The position numbers and the translations under genes are program-made. 64,000 bases of DNA. Origin: Triplophysa rosa. Lineage: Eukaryota; Chordata; Actinopteri; Cypriniformes; Nemacheilidae. The stretch lies in contig NC_079904.1 in assembly GCF_024868665.1 (NCBI RefSeq), positions 17,841,482 to 17,905,481 on the forward strand, read 5' to 3'. Shown in pieces: positions 33,771-46,316 of this stretch (position 1 is the first letter of the stretch; each line of letters begins with the position of its first letter). The notes beneath the pieces were generated by a model. It ran no database searches. It was not told the origin of the DNA and saw only the letters and a list, made by a program, of their open reading frames with translations.

Positions 33771-34141
33771 CAGTGTTGGCAACTATTTTCAATGGAAAGT
33801 AACTAAAGCCTGCCTGAAAAGTCGCTAAATGTCACCAGATGACGTCACATGCTACTTAGCATATCAGTGACGTCTTCGCGTAGTATCTAAGTGTTAGCGC
33901 TTTAGGTCTCTTACATGTTTTTACTCTCTGAGCTTTCGTATACAGGGTTATATTAAAACATAATACACCCAAATGCACAATAAAAAAACTTGCTCTCTCG
34001 ATGCAGAATGTATCGATAAGTTGCCATGGTTTAATTAGAAAGTCACTAGATTTGTCACTAGTCTCTTTTTAAAAAACAAGTCGCTAATGGGTTCTAAAAA
34101 TTTGCTAAATTTAACGAAAAGTCTCCAAGTTGGCAACACTG
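33771..34141. mobile_element. hAT MITE, 371 bp
   Basis: The termini CAGTGTTGGCAACTA and inverted CAGTGTTGCCAACTT are near-perfect. The flanks ATGCTATT (33763-33770) and AGGCTATT (34142-34149) form an 8-bp TSD with one mismatch. Confidence 0.88.
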
Positions 34142-34149
34142 AGGCTATT

Positions 34150-34740
34150 ACATTTTTCAGGGAAACTCTAGCGCCCCCTTTAGTACTGGAGTTTATTACT
34201 ATCACAGTACTGCAAGAATGGAGTTTGTTATGTATGTTTATTTTATTCAGTCAAAAAACAAGATTAGCATAACAGGGCGCTTAAGAAAGGACTAAATGCG
34301 AAATACAGGCCAATCAATGGAAATGTTTTTGCATATGAAAATGATGTGTATGTGTGTTTGGATCTTAAGCACCTACAAACTGGCCGTTTGCCCGGGCAAT
34401 ACGTTTTTGGTTTTTAAGGTCAGAGAAAATATATGAAGTCACTCCATTGAGTGACTGTACGTTTCTGTATGTGTAAGTGTGTGCAGGGGGCATGCAGAAG
34501 AATTCCCACAAAAATGGGTTACCATGGTTTCTATTTGGGGCTTGGATCAGATTCCTGACCATAGCAGAGCGATTTGGGCAATAAAACACACAGGGTGCTA
34601 ATGAAAACAGCATGGTCCTGCTGGCTCTGAGTGTGTGTGTGTACTCAAAGAAAAAGCTGTAGGAAGGAAAACGTTGAACATTTGGCTCTGCTCTGTGTAC
34701 ACAAAAGTGTTTTTGTATGCAGACATCTGCAGTGATGTGA

Positions 34741-34778
<38 letters not shown>

Positions 34779-35292
34779 TGTTTGTTTCTCTGGCTTGCAT
34801 CCATGAAGTCACATGACATGGCAGTGGTTTTAGTGGGAGGAGAGGCAAGCACATGTTTTACTTTATTAGTTGTTTATGTTCACGAAGTGATTTTAGGCAG
34901 ACTCGCGGGGAGCAATCAATTACAGCCCAGATCATAAAGCAAACGGTGATAAAAGAAACTCACAAAGTTCACTGCGAGTGAGCGAGAGAAGAGAAAGAAG
35001 GAGAGAGGGTGTGGTATGGTGTTTACAATAGAGTTGTGCTGAATTCTTTTGGAACATTATTGAGGAAAAGTGTTTCACAGCTCCTTGAACATTTCTTTCA
35101 TTTTCATTTGGCCTGGGGAATGTTCTAGAAATTATAGGTCCAAATAGTATAACCTTAATGAGGGTAAATTACTTATTTGTATATTACACCTTGGAAGCAC
35201 ATTCTGTGGATTGCATTGTGAGGTTTGGTAGAAACAGGACAGCCTGTTGTGACTTGGAATCCAGATTTTTTCATTAAACCTAAATGTAAACA
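34150..35292. other. intergenic, with a (GT)n run
   Basis: A (GT)n microsatellite lies at about 34741-34772. No gene or transposon end is recognised. Confidence 0.55.
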
Positions 35293-35298
35293 CTCATC

Positions 35299-35847
35299 TG
35301 TCGTGATTCTGCCTCATCTTGTCATGTCTTTCTTGATCTTGTGGCAGAATCACGACAGGATCCCTTGTTTTATGTGGAGAGAGAAGTTTCGGCCTTCCAC
35401 ATTCCCTCTCTCTCTGGTGTCACGTCTCTGTTCCCGCCCTTTCGTCTCGTTATTGCTTGTTAATTAGTTCATGTCCTGCACCTGTTCCCTCTTGATTTGC
35501 TCCCCTTTAAATAGTCCTCATGTTTCATTGTCCTTGTCTTCGGTCATTGTGTTTGTATGCCTTGTTTACCCGTGTCCTTACCAGTGTTCTCTTTGCTCAT
35601 GCTCATGCTGTCTAGATCTTGTCCAGTCCAGTAAGTGTGCAGTTTAGTTCATTTCCAGTGTTATGTCAGTTTATTGAAAGTTAGTCTGCGTCCTTGTTAT
35701 TTCTGTCATTAATGTTATACCCCAACGTGGGTCTTTGTTTTGTGTTTTTTGGTTTAAATAAATGTTGGGTCTCGGGTCTAACACTTTTGGTTTTCTTCCG
35801 TGTTGTCCTCTGTGTTTTATGTCGGTCACGTGACGCTGTTTTTGACA
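35299..35847 (+). repeat. 5' LTR-like repeat
   Basis: It has TG...CA termini (TGTCGTGAT to TTTTGACA) and an internal AATAAATG near its end that could act as polyadenylation signal. Relatedness to the LTR at 14965-15526 is by eye. Confidence 0.55.
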
Positions 35848-36811
35848 GTTCGCCACGTGTTCGGAGTCCACGTGCTTCACCTCTCCCCCCTCATTACCTG
35901 TATTACCACTCATTAGTCTTCACTACTGTCACCTGGACCTTCCCTCAGTTTCACTCACCAAGGCTGGTTCCTTATTTTCTGCTCTATTTCCTCTCCCTTT
36001 ATATTTCCTATATTTATATTTTTCTGTTGTCCGACGTCAGACCTTTAGAGTTTACCCTCTGGTATCGACCGTTCTAGCAAACCTGTCGTGTCTTGGCTCC
36101 AGTGTTTCACTTCATTACCAGTGTCTACTCAGGGATTGCTTCTGCCATCTCGTGGGGGTTCCAGCCGAGTGGGTTCTACTCCAGTTCCGGGAGTCTCTGG
36201 CCGAGGAGGATCTCCCCGGTGACGAAGGGTTCTTTATACTACACTCACCTTCAAGGGACTTGCAATTTTCAAGTTGGTCTTGTAGATCACTCAACTCTAG
36301 TGGATCTCTCAGTGCAAGGGGGCTTGCACAGCGGATTACTGCTCTCCCTCTCTATTTTTTTTATGTTCACGGACTTTGTTCACTGGGACTTTGAGAACTC
36401 CCATCTCAAGGAATATCTTTCCCTCACTGGCTGCCAGTGGAAGCCCTGGTGGCGCTTTTGCCACATCGGTCACGGAGACCGTTTGTTGACTGGAGTTTTG
36501 TCACCCTCCACCACGAGGTAGTTATTTCCCCAGGGACTTGACGAACTCTATTACCTCTCTTGTTGTGTGTCCTCTCCCGGCCGAGCGCTCGAGCCCTAGT
36601 CCCGTGCTTGCCCTGAATATTGCCAAGTTTTTTTTCCTGCTGCAGCAGTTGTTACTCTCTGTTGACTGTCTCGTTGAGTTGCCAGTGACCATTATTAAAA
36701 TAATTTGTACCCTGCACTTGACTCCTTAAGGATATTTATTTGTCAGGAATCACTTTTGTTAACCCCTTATCTGCTGCCTGCAATTGGGTTCTTGCTGTGT
36801 AAATCATGACA
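35299..36811 (+). mobile_element. LTR-like non-autonomous element, + strand
   Basis: It starts TGTCGTGATTCTGCC and ends AAATCATGACA, flanked by CTCATC at 35293-35298 and 36812-36817. The first 549 bp (35299-35847, TG to CA) resembles the LTRs of the 14965 element: shared TCTGCCTCATC and AAGATC...GGCAGAA segments and an AAATAGTCCTCATGTTTCA stretch. The right end (about 36750-36811, GTTAACCCCTTATCTGCTGC) matches only the LTR 3' end, so the second LTR is truncated. The interior has T/C-rich frames without known domains. Confidence 0.6.
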
Positions 36812-36817
36812 CTCATC

Positions 36818-39800
36818 CATCTGCGAAACCAGTCTAATTGATTATAATGTACAGTCAGCTGGTCAATATCATAAAGTAAATACAGAATAACATGAGGATT
36901 TGAACCCAACTACACATAGTTGCTTCTTAACAGTGATGACATATAACTATGGTTCACCAAAGAACCTTACATTCAAAGATTCTTATAAGAACCATTTCTT
37001 TCATACTTCTTTAAAATCTACAGAATTCTGTTTTTTTTAAACAAAGATTCTTTGGATGTCAAATGTTTTTTTCAGACATAAATGGTTCTATCACGAAGAC
37101 CTTTTTTTATAGTGTATATTGTACATACATTACAAAAAAGCATTGGTTATTGGTAATTTTTATATAATTATTTTAGTATGTGGAAAAAAAACTACACTAA
37201 TGCATTGGGACTTGCAAGAGACATGAAACTAACACTGTGTGGGAACCCGGTGCGAGAGTCAATGGTCAATTATAGAATTTAGCAGTCTTTATGCAAAAAT
37301 GTTTAACCGCAAAATATCACAGCTGACCAATCATAAACAAACAATCCAAAGACAGAAATAATGCTAGAAGCATTATACAGTATGCCTTAGCTGTTATGCC
37401 TTAATGTATATTTTACGTTTGTATGTTTAAGCTTATATTTTCATAAGTAAGGTAATGGCACACAACCTATGTGTGTGGGTAAGATATTTGTTTTACCTTG
37501 AATGAAATCCCACGGGTAACATCTGGCTGAAGTCAGTCTGTAGGCCAATCAAATGACCATGAAACCCATTTTAGTGTTTATTCAGCTCGAACTGCTGAGG
37601 TGTGTGTATTTGTACAACTTTTACTTTTTATCCATCAAACAACGAGTTTTCCCCTCACTAAATCTCTCTTCCCATTGGTAACACACATTGCTGCATGACT
37701 CTCACTGTTAATCAAGGTTTTATCTGAGGATGAATGTATCGCCCAATCACAACACTTCTGAATAAACAGCATGTCTGTGTGGATGCACTATCACCCACAT
37801 TTTAGCTCACAATAAGTTGTACATTTATAGCTGAAGGTGAAGGGTTCAGGCAATTTTGGGCTCACACATTACATACGCACTTTGGGAGTCCTTGGCAGTT
37901 TCTCAACAGATAAAAGTATAAAAACTTTGCACAAGGGTAATGTCAACTGGGTTGCTGCCAAATCCATATCTTTTCTGCTTCTATTAATAAAGTTTTTGTT
38001 TGATTGGGTGTTGTTAACCAGGTTTGAGTGTGTTGGCTCGTGTTGATCAGGATGGGACTTAAAAGGCAGGCAAAAATCCTTTCCCACTCCTGCAGATCTC
38101 CCAACAATGCCAGCAATTCAGAATTCAGATTTGCCTTTTTCTTATTTATTTAGTGACCTACCTTGCAAAATAATCTTTATATAAAGTTTTCTAACATCTT
38201 TTTTTGTTTACATTTATTTCTAAGATAGAATTAGATTTCTATATGTTCAATGTGACTTCTGGACCCCACTATATTTTATGCCACTGCCACCAAGGATAGG
38301 CCAGTAGGTTAAAGAACACATGCACGCACAACATACTGTAGATGAAAAAAGAATGAAAGTAACTTATTCTGAAGGTTTTAATGGCTTGTAATGGAAGGCT
38401 CTAATTGCAATGAGTGCAAGTACTTGGTGGGACTCAGTAATGCTTAGCTAAATAATGCTCAGTAAACCTCAGCTGGTGATAACCAAAAGAGTGTGTGTGT
38501 GTGCATTACATTTTCTGTGTGTGTATTTATAATATTCTGAGAAAATTGTTTAAAGCAGTTCAGGAATTTTCATGTCCTTTACCAGACGTTCACACACACA
38601 AACACACGCACGCACACACAGCTTTATTTAGACAGCCAAGCTAAGACTGCTCTGAGAAAATTCTAGCTGAAGATAGAAACATATCCATAATGAAATACAA
38701 CAGCTCTGCCCCATCTCAATTCCTGGTATTAAAGGTGACTTTGATGCATATTTAAATCTCTAATCACAATGCCAAATATGGCGAGCCAACCAGTGTTTAC
38801 ATAGAAGCATCATGTTGTTCTATATGTAATAAGGAAATAAATGAGCACATGCCATAGACCTCTACTGTTTGTTTAAAACGTTTATAAAGTATAATGACTA
38901 TGAAGTATATGTGTGCATTTTAATTGTTTATTTATCAATTTTCAATCAAATACAGAGAATATATGCATACATTTTATATAGTAACAAACTAAACATAAAC
39001 AATTGAAGTAACAGCAAATAGATGGTAAATGTAAAAACAGTGGATAAAGTTTAATATAAACATGGGTTAAAAATAGGACGTTTGAGAATAAACACTCACA
39101 CATTGCTTTGTCTTGCAGTGTGTCTGTGTTCACTAAATTAATCAAGCTCCAATAATAGACATGAAAATTCTCTTAAAAGTGCCAATTGACAGCAGATTTA
39201 TAGGACACACATGCACTTACTCTGGCATTCACCCTCATACACACTTCACGCATTGTATCTGCATAAATCACAACAATAATTTGAGATGCTATTTTTTAGG
39301 TTGTGACATTTTTAGATATTTGTACCCACTGTAACCTTATCACAGGGGTACCCCATTTAAATGATCAGATCATTTGGTGTGTGTGCCAACTCATCCTGTT
39401 GATTGGGCATGCTGGAGTTGTTGGAAAGGTGCATAGACATGGAGGGATTTCCCCTGCGCCTTTCCGTCAGTATGCAGCTCCTAAATTTAGGAGCCTGAAC
39501 CTGTTGGGGCTCCCCAGAGCAAATTCTTATCACATGCACCTCAAGCGTAAATGATCGTATCCACCCTTATTGAATTTCAGCCTGACCTGCTGTTGTATCT
39601 TTGGAGACAATTTAGAGATGCGATTGCACCTCACTGCATCTGGGCATGTTATTAGGTGCAATCACGTCTTGATGACATCACCCCCGCGTGTTATCCCGGC
39701 TGAGCTGGCAAGAGGTTTTGGGGACGGGGATTTTTAGATCTCCTTTTTTACAAAACCGGTGGGATTTGCCATATTTGCCATAATCCCATTTGTTCTTATG

Positions 39801-40640
39801 CCATCTGGATTAGAATGAAGGCCAAATTCTTTACAGAACTATGCACTATTTTTGTTGCTTAAAAAAATCCATAGAATATTTTTCAGATTTACATCAAACT
39901 ACATCTTTAATTTAACATAAAATGTTAAGAAGCTACTTAAAAGAAAGAGGACTTTGTTATAGCCATTTGGTATCATGCTAAGCATTTTGGGATTTAGCAG
40001 AATTGCCTCCCTAATAATTTTTCATAGGTACAGTTTTGTTCTGGCTTATTTGGCACAGACACATACACACCCTCATCTGGCACAAGGCATGTTTGGTCCT
40101 TCAGCGTTGCCTTTAAAAGACCATTGGGACTCTCTGGTTCTACAGTTCACTATTAATGTGGCCTGTTGAGATTAGAGTGACCGTTGCCATTAATACCTGT
40201 ATGTTTAAAGCTGCCAGTAACAGCAGGTCCCTCATTATTCAGTCAAACTCATTAGAGTCACTGCTCGCACACAGCTGCCTTTGTGGTAAAGGTTTATTTG
40301 TGCAGCTGACAGAGCGAGTGTTCATGCAAAACTTCTCACCTGAGACCTGCCTGCTGTCACTGTGCTCTAAGGACAAAAGAACAAATAGTTAGGCATCCAG
40401 ATTTAAGGCTCCAAGAACAAAGAACAAAATTATGATTTTAGTACAAGAACCTTTGACCAACTTTATTAAAAGTACACTCAGTGGAATAATATCATAAAAA
40501 CCCAGTTTTGCTCTATTTTGTTTTAGAACAGAGCATATTTTTCATATTCAGTTATGAAAATTCAGTTTATGACTTTATGAATGTAGCTTTCTTAAACAGA
40601 AAACCAAACCCCAAAGATAGAGAGTAAATCACAGCATACT
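36818..40640. other. intergenic, no gene recognised
   Basis: The stretch holds short CA/TG microsatellites (near 38492 and 38590) and unique-looking A/T-rich sequence. Frames at 37837-38087 and 39303-39554 carry no recognisable domains. Confidence 0.55.
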
Positions 40641-40852
40641 ATCTAAGGCGATGTTTATACTAGTGCGTTTTTCTTTAAAATGCATATCTCTTGCAACGGT
40701 TATGCCTGGCGTTTACACTACTCTGGAGTTTTCTACCCCCGAAAACTGAGACTTTTGGAAACGCTGCAGACCCTGTTTTAGTTTAACTCCAGGGTTGCGT
40801 TTCAGTATAAATGGACGAAAACGGAGACTTTAGAATACGCAGGCTTGGTTTC

Positions 40853-42542
40853 CTGGAATAATGGAATGCATAGTCGATATAAAAAACTGGATGAGTAACA
40901 ATTTTTTATTACTGAACTCGGACAAAACAGAAGTGTTACTTATTGGACCGAAAACTGCTATATGTAACAACCAAGAATACTGCTTAACTATTGACGGATG
41001 TTCCATAAAACCCTCATCGTCAGCAAAGAATCTTGGCGTTCTATTCGATAGTAATCTGTCATTTGAGAGCCACGTCGCCAACACCTGTAATATTGCGTTA
41101 TTCCATTTTAAGAATATATCTAAACTACGTCATATGCTGTCAATGTCAGATGCAGAGAAGTTAATTCATGCATTCATGACATCAAGACTGGATTACTGTA
41201 ATGCACTGTTAGGTGGTTGCCCTGCAGGCTTATTACAAAAACTCCAATTGGTCCAAAACGCGGCAGCTCGAGTTCTTACACGCACAAAAAAGTATGAACA
41301 TAGCCCGGTTCTGTCAACCTTGCACTGGTTACCTATAAAGCATCGCGTTAACTTTAAAATCTTGCTTATTACCTATAAAGCCCTAAATGGTTTAGCTCCT
41401 CAATACTTGAGTGAACTCCTCTTGTATTACAGTCTTTCACGTGCATTACACTCTCAGGCGTCCTGTCAGTTGGTAATACCTAGAATTTCAAAATCAAGTG
41501 CAGGTGGCAGATCCTTTTCCTATCTAGCGCCTAAACTTTGGAATAGTCTTCCCTGCACTGTCCGGGAGGCAGACACACTCTGTCAGTTTAAATCTAGACT
41601 AAAGATGCATCTTTTTAATCTTGCATACACTACACTTCCATAATATAAATCCTTTGAGGGTTTAGGCTGCATTAGTTAGATCAACCGGAACCAAAAACAC
41701 AACTGATGTACTTGTTGCATCAAAGAGTGCAGAACAGTACTCTACTCTCAGCCAGTCTTGTCTCATTGTTCCAAGTTTACCACAGTGAGCAGGATGCAGT
41801 TCATGGCCAGACCTGATGGTAGAGCGGAGAATGGGAAGCGGCGACCTAGCAAGAGCTGAGATGATAGAGCTGGATAAAGAAGGACGTGGTCACCTGACAT
41901 GTCTTCACCACAAAATTTCAAATGCTATTAGATTATTAATGATAATCTTAAAACTATAATTTATCTTATTAGTAAGTTTATTTATTTTTATTTAGCCTTG
42001 TTGTGCAAGCTCTGTGGAGCTTGTGCAGAGGCAGCAGTTTTTGCCAGAGGGGAACTGGAATCCCCTGGTTGGGCCTGGGTTCTCCTGAGTTTTTTTTTCT
42101 CGATTAGAGTTTTGGGTTCCTCGCCACCGTTTGCATACTGTTCTTTTGCACTATTTGCCTGGCCGGGGGGGCTGCTTTAGAATTTAAAGTTTTACTTAAT
42201 ATTGCATATAGGAATTTATAGTCTGTTATATTTGACCTGTGCTTCTCTCTTCTTTATCTTAAATGTTTGCTCTCAGTGTGTGTGCGTACTTGTTTGTGTA
42301 CGTGTGTGCGTGCGTGCGCGTCCATGTGTGTGTGTCTATGTCTATGTGTGTTAGTACGTGTGCATATTGTGTGTGTGGAGTGTTTTGTATGTGGGTATGT
42401 CTGTCTTCTGTGTTTTTACCTTTTTCTTGTTTTTACAGGTACAACTTTAATTGTTTTGCTTATAGTCAATATGTTTCATGTACAGCTGCTTTGTAACAAT
42501 GAAAATTGTAAAAAGCGCTATATAAATAAAGTTGAGTTGAGT
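40853..42542 (+). mobile_element. L2 LINE copy C, 5'-truncated
   Basis: It begins at the equivalent of copy A base 1865 and runs to the family tail at 42542, including the 3' UTR with its TG block. Truncation at the 5' end is typical of LINE integration. Confidence 0.93.
40861..41643 (+). pseudogene. L2 ORF2 C-terminal fragment, 260 aa
   Basis: It covers the reverse-transcriptase thumb and C-terminal tail only; YADD is absent. The frame is open to the normal stop. It lacks one Ile codon relative to copies A and D (KYEHSPV against KYEHISPV) and has several substitutions. Confidence 0.92.
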
Positions 42543-43348
42543 TTCCAACATTCGCTTACTGATTGGGTCGTCTGTATCATTGCGTTTGCTTCCCTGATTC
42601 GTTAAGCCCCTGTCATATGAGCCATTACGCCACTTGAAGGTGATTATGACCAGCTTCTCAAGGACCGTGTAAACAACAGGCTTGTTTGACTTCAAGCTGT
42701 GCTGCGTACACGAATCGACATGGTGACATTACAGCAAGGCGAGAGAGAATCGAGAGCTGTAGCCTATGCTTTTAAATAGATCACTCGTACTACGATGTCA
42801 TCTGTTGATCGGTCTACGCAGCGCCAAATGAAATCAAACAAGACTAATAGTATGGATTACCTCTGTTGTGTCCTCTCAGTAGTTGTTATGGGAAATGCCT
42901 CTAGGGGGAGCTATGGAAAAGGACTTGGAGAGAGACAGGAGGAGAAGAATTGTGTGCTGTGGTGGCTTGGAATGAAAAGAGTAAAGAAACGTGTTCGCTA
43001 CTTGGTGTGGTCTTTTCTTGCTAATACACAACAACCTCATCTAACATTATCCACGCGTAGACGTCCTTGCTTTTCCTCGCCACCATGTTCATTTTGTACT
43101 GGCCGGTCTGTGACTAGTAACCAACTGACATCAACAACCATACGCTTTACATCTGTTTACATTTGTGTGGGTATGCCCAGTGTGTCTGAAATGATGTTTA
43201 ATTTAACAAAGTTCAGGAGGAGCCGGAGCAGATAATCAGCCCAGCTTATCCGCAATCAGCAATCACTGCATCTACCCTACCAGCTCAAATCAGCATTCCT
43301 ATAAATAGACAAGCCGTCTTACCTGCATCATCTCTACAAGCTTTCAGT

Positions 43349-43754
43349 ATGTCAGAGACTCCGACCCTCTTTAAAAACGACAGCCCTACCGCCAAGGATT
43401 CTTCGACGCCATCAAGTGCGTCCCAGAGCTCCAGCCCCAGACCGGATGCAGAAATCGAGCCTGCGGCTCAGCTACGAGGCCACCAGGCTCTCCCCACTGA
43501 CACTAAAATTCATCAAATAGTCACTCTCACACTTTGTCCTTCCCCGAATTCACAGTTGCTTTTTCACGTTACACCGATGTAATTTGCATGGTTTTTCCTC
43601 ACAGGAGGCGCGAGCTCTGCGACTATATCTCGCCATAGTCGCGGAGCTCGCGCTTTCCTATGGGGGAGCCCACTTTTACACATACCACAAGATGTTTTCC
43701 GCAAAATGCACAATCCGCGTTTATCGCGTCAGCCCCATCGGCGTAGCAACGTGA
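43349..43754 (+). pseudogene. Ngaro-like gag remnant
   Basis: A frame from ATG 43349 (MSETPTLFK, Ser/Pro-rich) stops at 43580. A second frame, after an acceptor-like TTTTTCCTCACAG ending at 43604, gives EARALRLYLAIVAELAL and then HFYTYHKMFSAKC, which resembles the conserved gag segment of Ngaro elements (FYxYHxxF). It ends at a TGA (43752). The zinc-knuckle part expected downstream is missing. Confidence 0.5.
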
Positions 43755-43789
43755 AAATTCTCAGGTAAAAACACCTCATATTCGATCTC

Positions 43790-44687
43790 TTGTCCCCCCA
43801 CGGTTCCCCTTTCCCAAGCATAAATAACCTGATTCCGCTTGAGGAATTCTCTCTCCATTACCATGACATCGACCAAGCCATTACTCTTATTAAAAGTGCC
43901 GGACGCGGTGCCTGGCTTCATTGCCCAAGGAAAAAAATTGATAGGACGATTTTGATCGCTTCCTCTCTCATAACCAACCCCCGTTGTTCCAAACGGGAGC
44001 TTTTATCAATTCTCGGCCACCTGAATTTCACGATGCGCATCATCCCGCAAAGCCGCCCATTCATCTCGCACCTCCTATTCCTAGCATCCTCCGCCCACGC
44101 CCTAGAGGATACGATATCCCTAACTAGCTCATGCTGCGACGAGCTCAGCTTATCAGGGATCAAATTCCTCAGGCAATGGAACGGCCTGTTGTTTTTCTAC
44201 AGCAACATGGTCTCTCTTCCTGTAGACATCCGTCTGTTTACTAACGCTGCCCCCCTCCGTCGTTTTCGGGGGGGTTTACCAAGGCCGCTGGTTCGCTTCT
44301 ACCTGGCTCCCCCAGCTCCTAGAATTACCCCAGTCTCTCGCATCCTCAGCCCTGTTCGAGCTATACCCGTTGGTTGTCGCGGCCACCCTTTGGGTGAAAG
44401 AGTGGTCCACCTTCAGCATCATTGTTCATTGCAACAACGAGGCAACCGCGCAATGCATTAACAAAGGCCGTTCCCACTCTCCTGCATTGATGCCTTTTCT
44501 CAGATGCCTCATCTGGATATCAGCTTGCGATCAATTAATTTTAACGGCTAAACACATCCCAGGGTCAAAAAACCAGATAGCTGATGCTCTTTCCCGTTTT
44601 GCCTTCCAGAAATTCAAGCTGCTGGCGCCGGACGCAGACCCCCGGCCAACACCTGCACCTCCCTATTCGGAGCTGATCTTCCAATAA
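43790..44687 (+). pseudogene. Ngaro-like RT fragment and RNase H
   Basis: The N-terminal anchor YHDIDQAITLIKSAGRGAWL is directly joined to thumb/connection sequence (KRELLSILGHLNF), so the RT palm with its catalytic aspartates is deleted. After a frameshift near 44250-44370, the second frame (44370-44687) carries RNase H-like HCNNEATAQCINKG and the conserved HIPGSKNQIADALSR. In an active element this protein converts RNA to DNA. This copy cannot do so. Confidence 0.8.
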
Positions 44688-44770
44688 ACCACCCACTAAG
44701 AACCCTCCTAGATGCCTCCCTCAACGCCATCATCCAAGCTGTCTCCCCCAGGACCCTACAATCCTACCTC

Positions 44771-45643
44771 ATGGCATGGAAGAGCTTTAAATCATTCCAC
44801 CAGGCTTACAACCTCCCCTTCCCCGAGTTCTCCCTCCTCGCCATCACTTCATTCATCTCCTACCTCAACATCATAAAAAACCTTCAAGCCAGCTCAATTA
44901 AAGGGTACCTAAGCGGAATAAAATTTTTCCACAAACTCATTTTCAACTCACCCTCCCAAGCCATAACCAGCTCTCAAGCATCCATGCTCATCAAAGGCAT
45001 CCAGAGAGCCCAACCTGCCCACCCAGATGCCAGGCAACCCATTACCATAGAAGTACTAACCAAATGCATTACTACCCTCCGCAGAGGATATCAGTCCATA
45101 CACACTGCCCGCACACTCGATGTCATGTTCATTCTGGCCTTCTTCGGTTTTCTAAGATGCTTGGAAATCTCCACCACGTTCAATTTCGACCCAACAGTAC
45201 ACCCCACAGTCTCCGACCTGTCAGTGCTTGATTCAAAGACAATCTCGTACTTCATAAAGCAGAGCAAGACGGATCAAACCAGTAGAGGTCACTCCATCTA
45301 CATTTTCAATCTCCAGTCTCAAATCCAACCTTACCAAACCCTCTTAGCCTACCTCCAGTTCAGAAGATCATAGGCAAAATTTTCATCAGACCCTCTCTTC
45401 GTAGACGACTCGAACTGCCCCGCTACACGTTTCTGGTTCCAAAAACACCTAAAATCCGTTTTGCTCCAATCCGGCATCCCGGCAGACCACTTCTCCAGCC
45501 ATTCCTTCCACATAGGCGCGGCAACCACGGTCGCCCAAAAGAGCCTCCCACAGTCTCAGATCCAAGCGCTCGGCCGCTGGACATCAGAAGCTTTCAAAAG
45601 CTACATCAGGTCGGACCGTACCCTCATCAGAGAGGCACATTGA
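44771..45643 (+). pseudogene. tyrosine recombinase with one stop and lost Arg
   Basis: A 290-codon frame is broken only by a TAG at 45371-45373. The N-terminal SAM-like DNA-binding region is followed by the first catalytic-Arg box (FFGFLRCLEIS) and the C-terminal box SSHSFHIGAATTVAQ, then LGRWTSEAFKSYIR with the candidate nucleophile Tyr. Related enzymes have HSFRIG; here the second catalytic Arg is His. In DIRS/Ngaro elements this enzyme integrates a circular DNA form. Frame retention suggests fairly recent death. Confidence 0.85.
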
Positions 45644-45699
45644 AGCCTCATCACTCGAATGTTCTAGCTTCAGCCCTCCTACCTCATACCAGGCTTCTC

Positions 45700-46060
45700 C
45701 TTCTCTCCACTAGCCAGCATCGCCACAGCGACTGCACCCGCCAGGGCCCGCGCCTCCATCTCATGCCTACCGCAGCAGGCATTACTCCTTGAGAAGCTAC
45801 CATCACCGCAGTGACTGTCCCCGCAGGGCCCATGCTACCATCTCGCGCACTGCAGCAGCAGACACCACTCCTCAAGAAACCAGTATCGCCAAAGCGACCA
45901 CCCCCGCAGGGGCCCGCACTTCCAGTTGCCCCTGCGCAGCAGACATCTCTCCTCTAGAAGCCAGTATTGCCGCAGCAACCGCCCCTGCAGGGGCCCGCGC
46001 TTCCATCGTTCTCTGCCACAGCAGACACCCCGCTCCACGTTCGGCAGGAACCGGCGAGCT
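45700..46060 (+). repeat. 81-84-bp GC-rich minisatellite, about four units
   Basis: The landmark GCAGGGGCCCGC recurs near 45740, 45822, 45906 and 45987. It lies just after the recombinase frame in the 3' part of the Ngaro-like element. ORFs on both strands through it are repeat artefacts. Confidence 0.8.
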
Positions 46061-46316
46061 TGGGGCGCGCTCCTTGGACAGCACGCCAAATACGCATACC
46101 CTTCTACCATTGCTCTAATGTTATTATCTGCATTGTCAAACTCGTGAATGGTCATTTGACATGCGTTTTTGGTAGTGTACAGTAGTGTAAGATATTTTTA
46201 GTTTAGTGGCAAATTTTTTCTAAAACACACATGGAAACGGCAGTATAAACGAGAATCGTTTTTGTTTTAAAAGTCATTTTCGTACGACAACGGGCTATTG
46301 TAAACACCATCTAAGG

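Larger units (their letters stand above)
43224..46110 (+). mobile_element. Ngaro/DIRS-like YR retrotransposon, internally deleted
   Basis: In order, it shows a gag-like piece, a fragment of reverse transcriptase, RNase H and a tyrosine recombinase, all on the + strand. This order and the tyrosine recombinase in place of an integrase define the DIRS order; the gag and RT pieces look most like Ngaro. Boundaries are approximate: I do not see split direct repeats. A GC-rich minisatellite lies in the 3' part. Confidence 0.75.
40649..46308. mobile_element. 5.66-kb hAT-like unit swallowing two retroelements
   Basis: Perfect ATCTAAGG lies at 40641-40648 and 46309-46316. The diverged inverted termini read GATGTTTATACTAGTGCG at left and GGTGTTTACAATAGCCCG at right, inward (about 13 of 18 match). 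Sub-terminal AAAACGGAGAC and GGAAACGGCAGTATAAACG segments resemble a known fish DNA-transposon type. L2 copy C and a Ngaro-like element lie inside. The weak termini make the superfamily uncertain. Confidence 0.6.

Noticed and set aside
36093..36521. 142-codon ORF in the 35299 LTR-like element
   Set aside because: No recognisable domain, and T/C-rich composition makes chance frames likely; overlaps another frame equally open.
42795..43235. 146-codon ORF between L2 copy C and the Ngaro-like gag
   Set aside because: No family resemblance or supporting signals; lies in transposon-derived filler.
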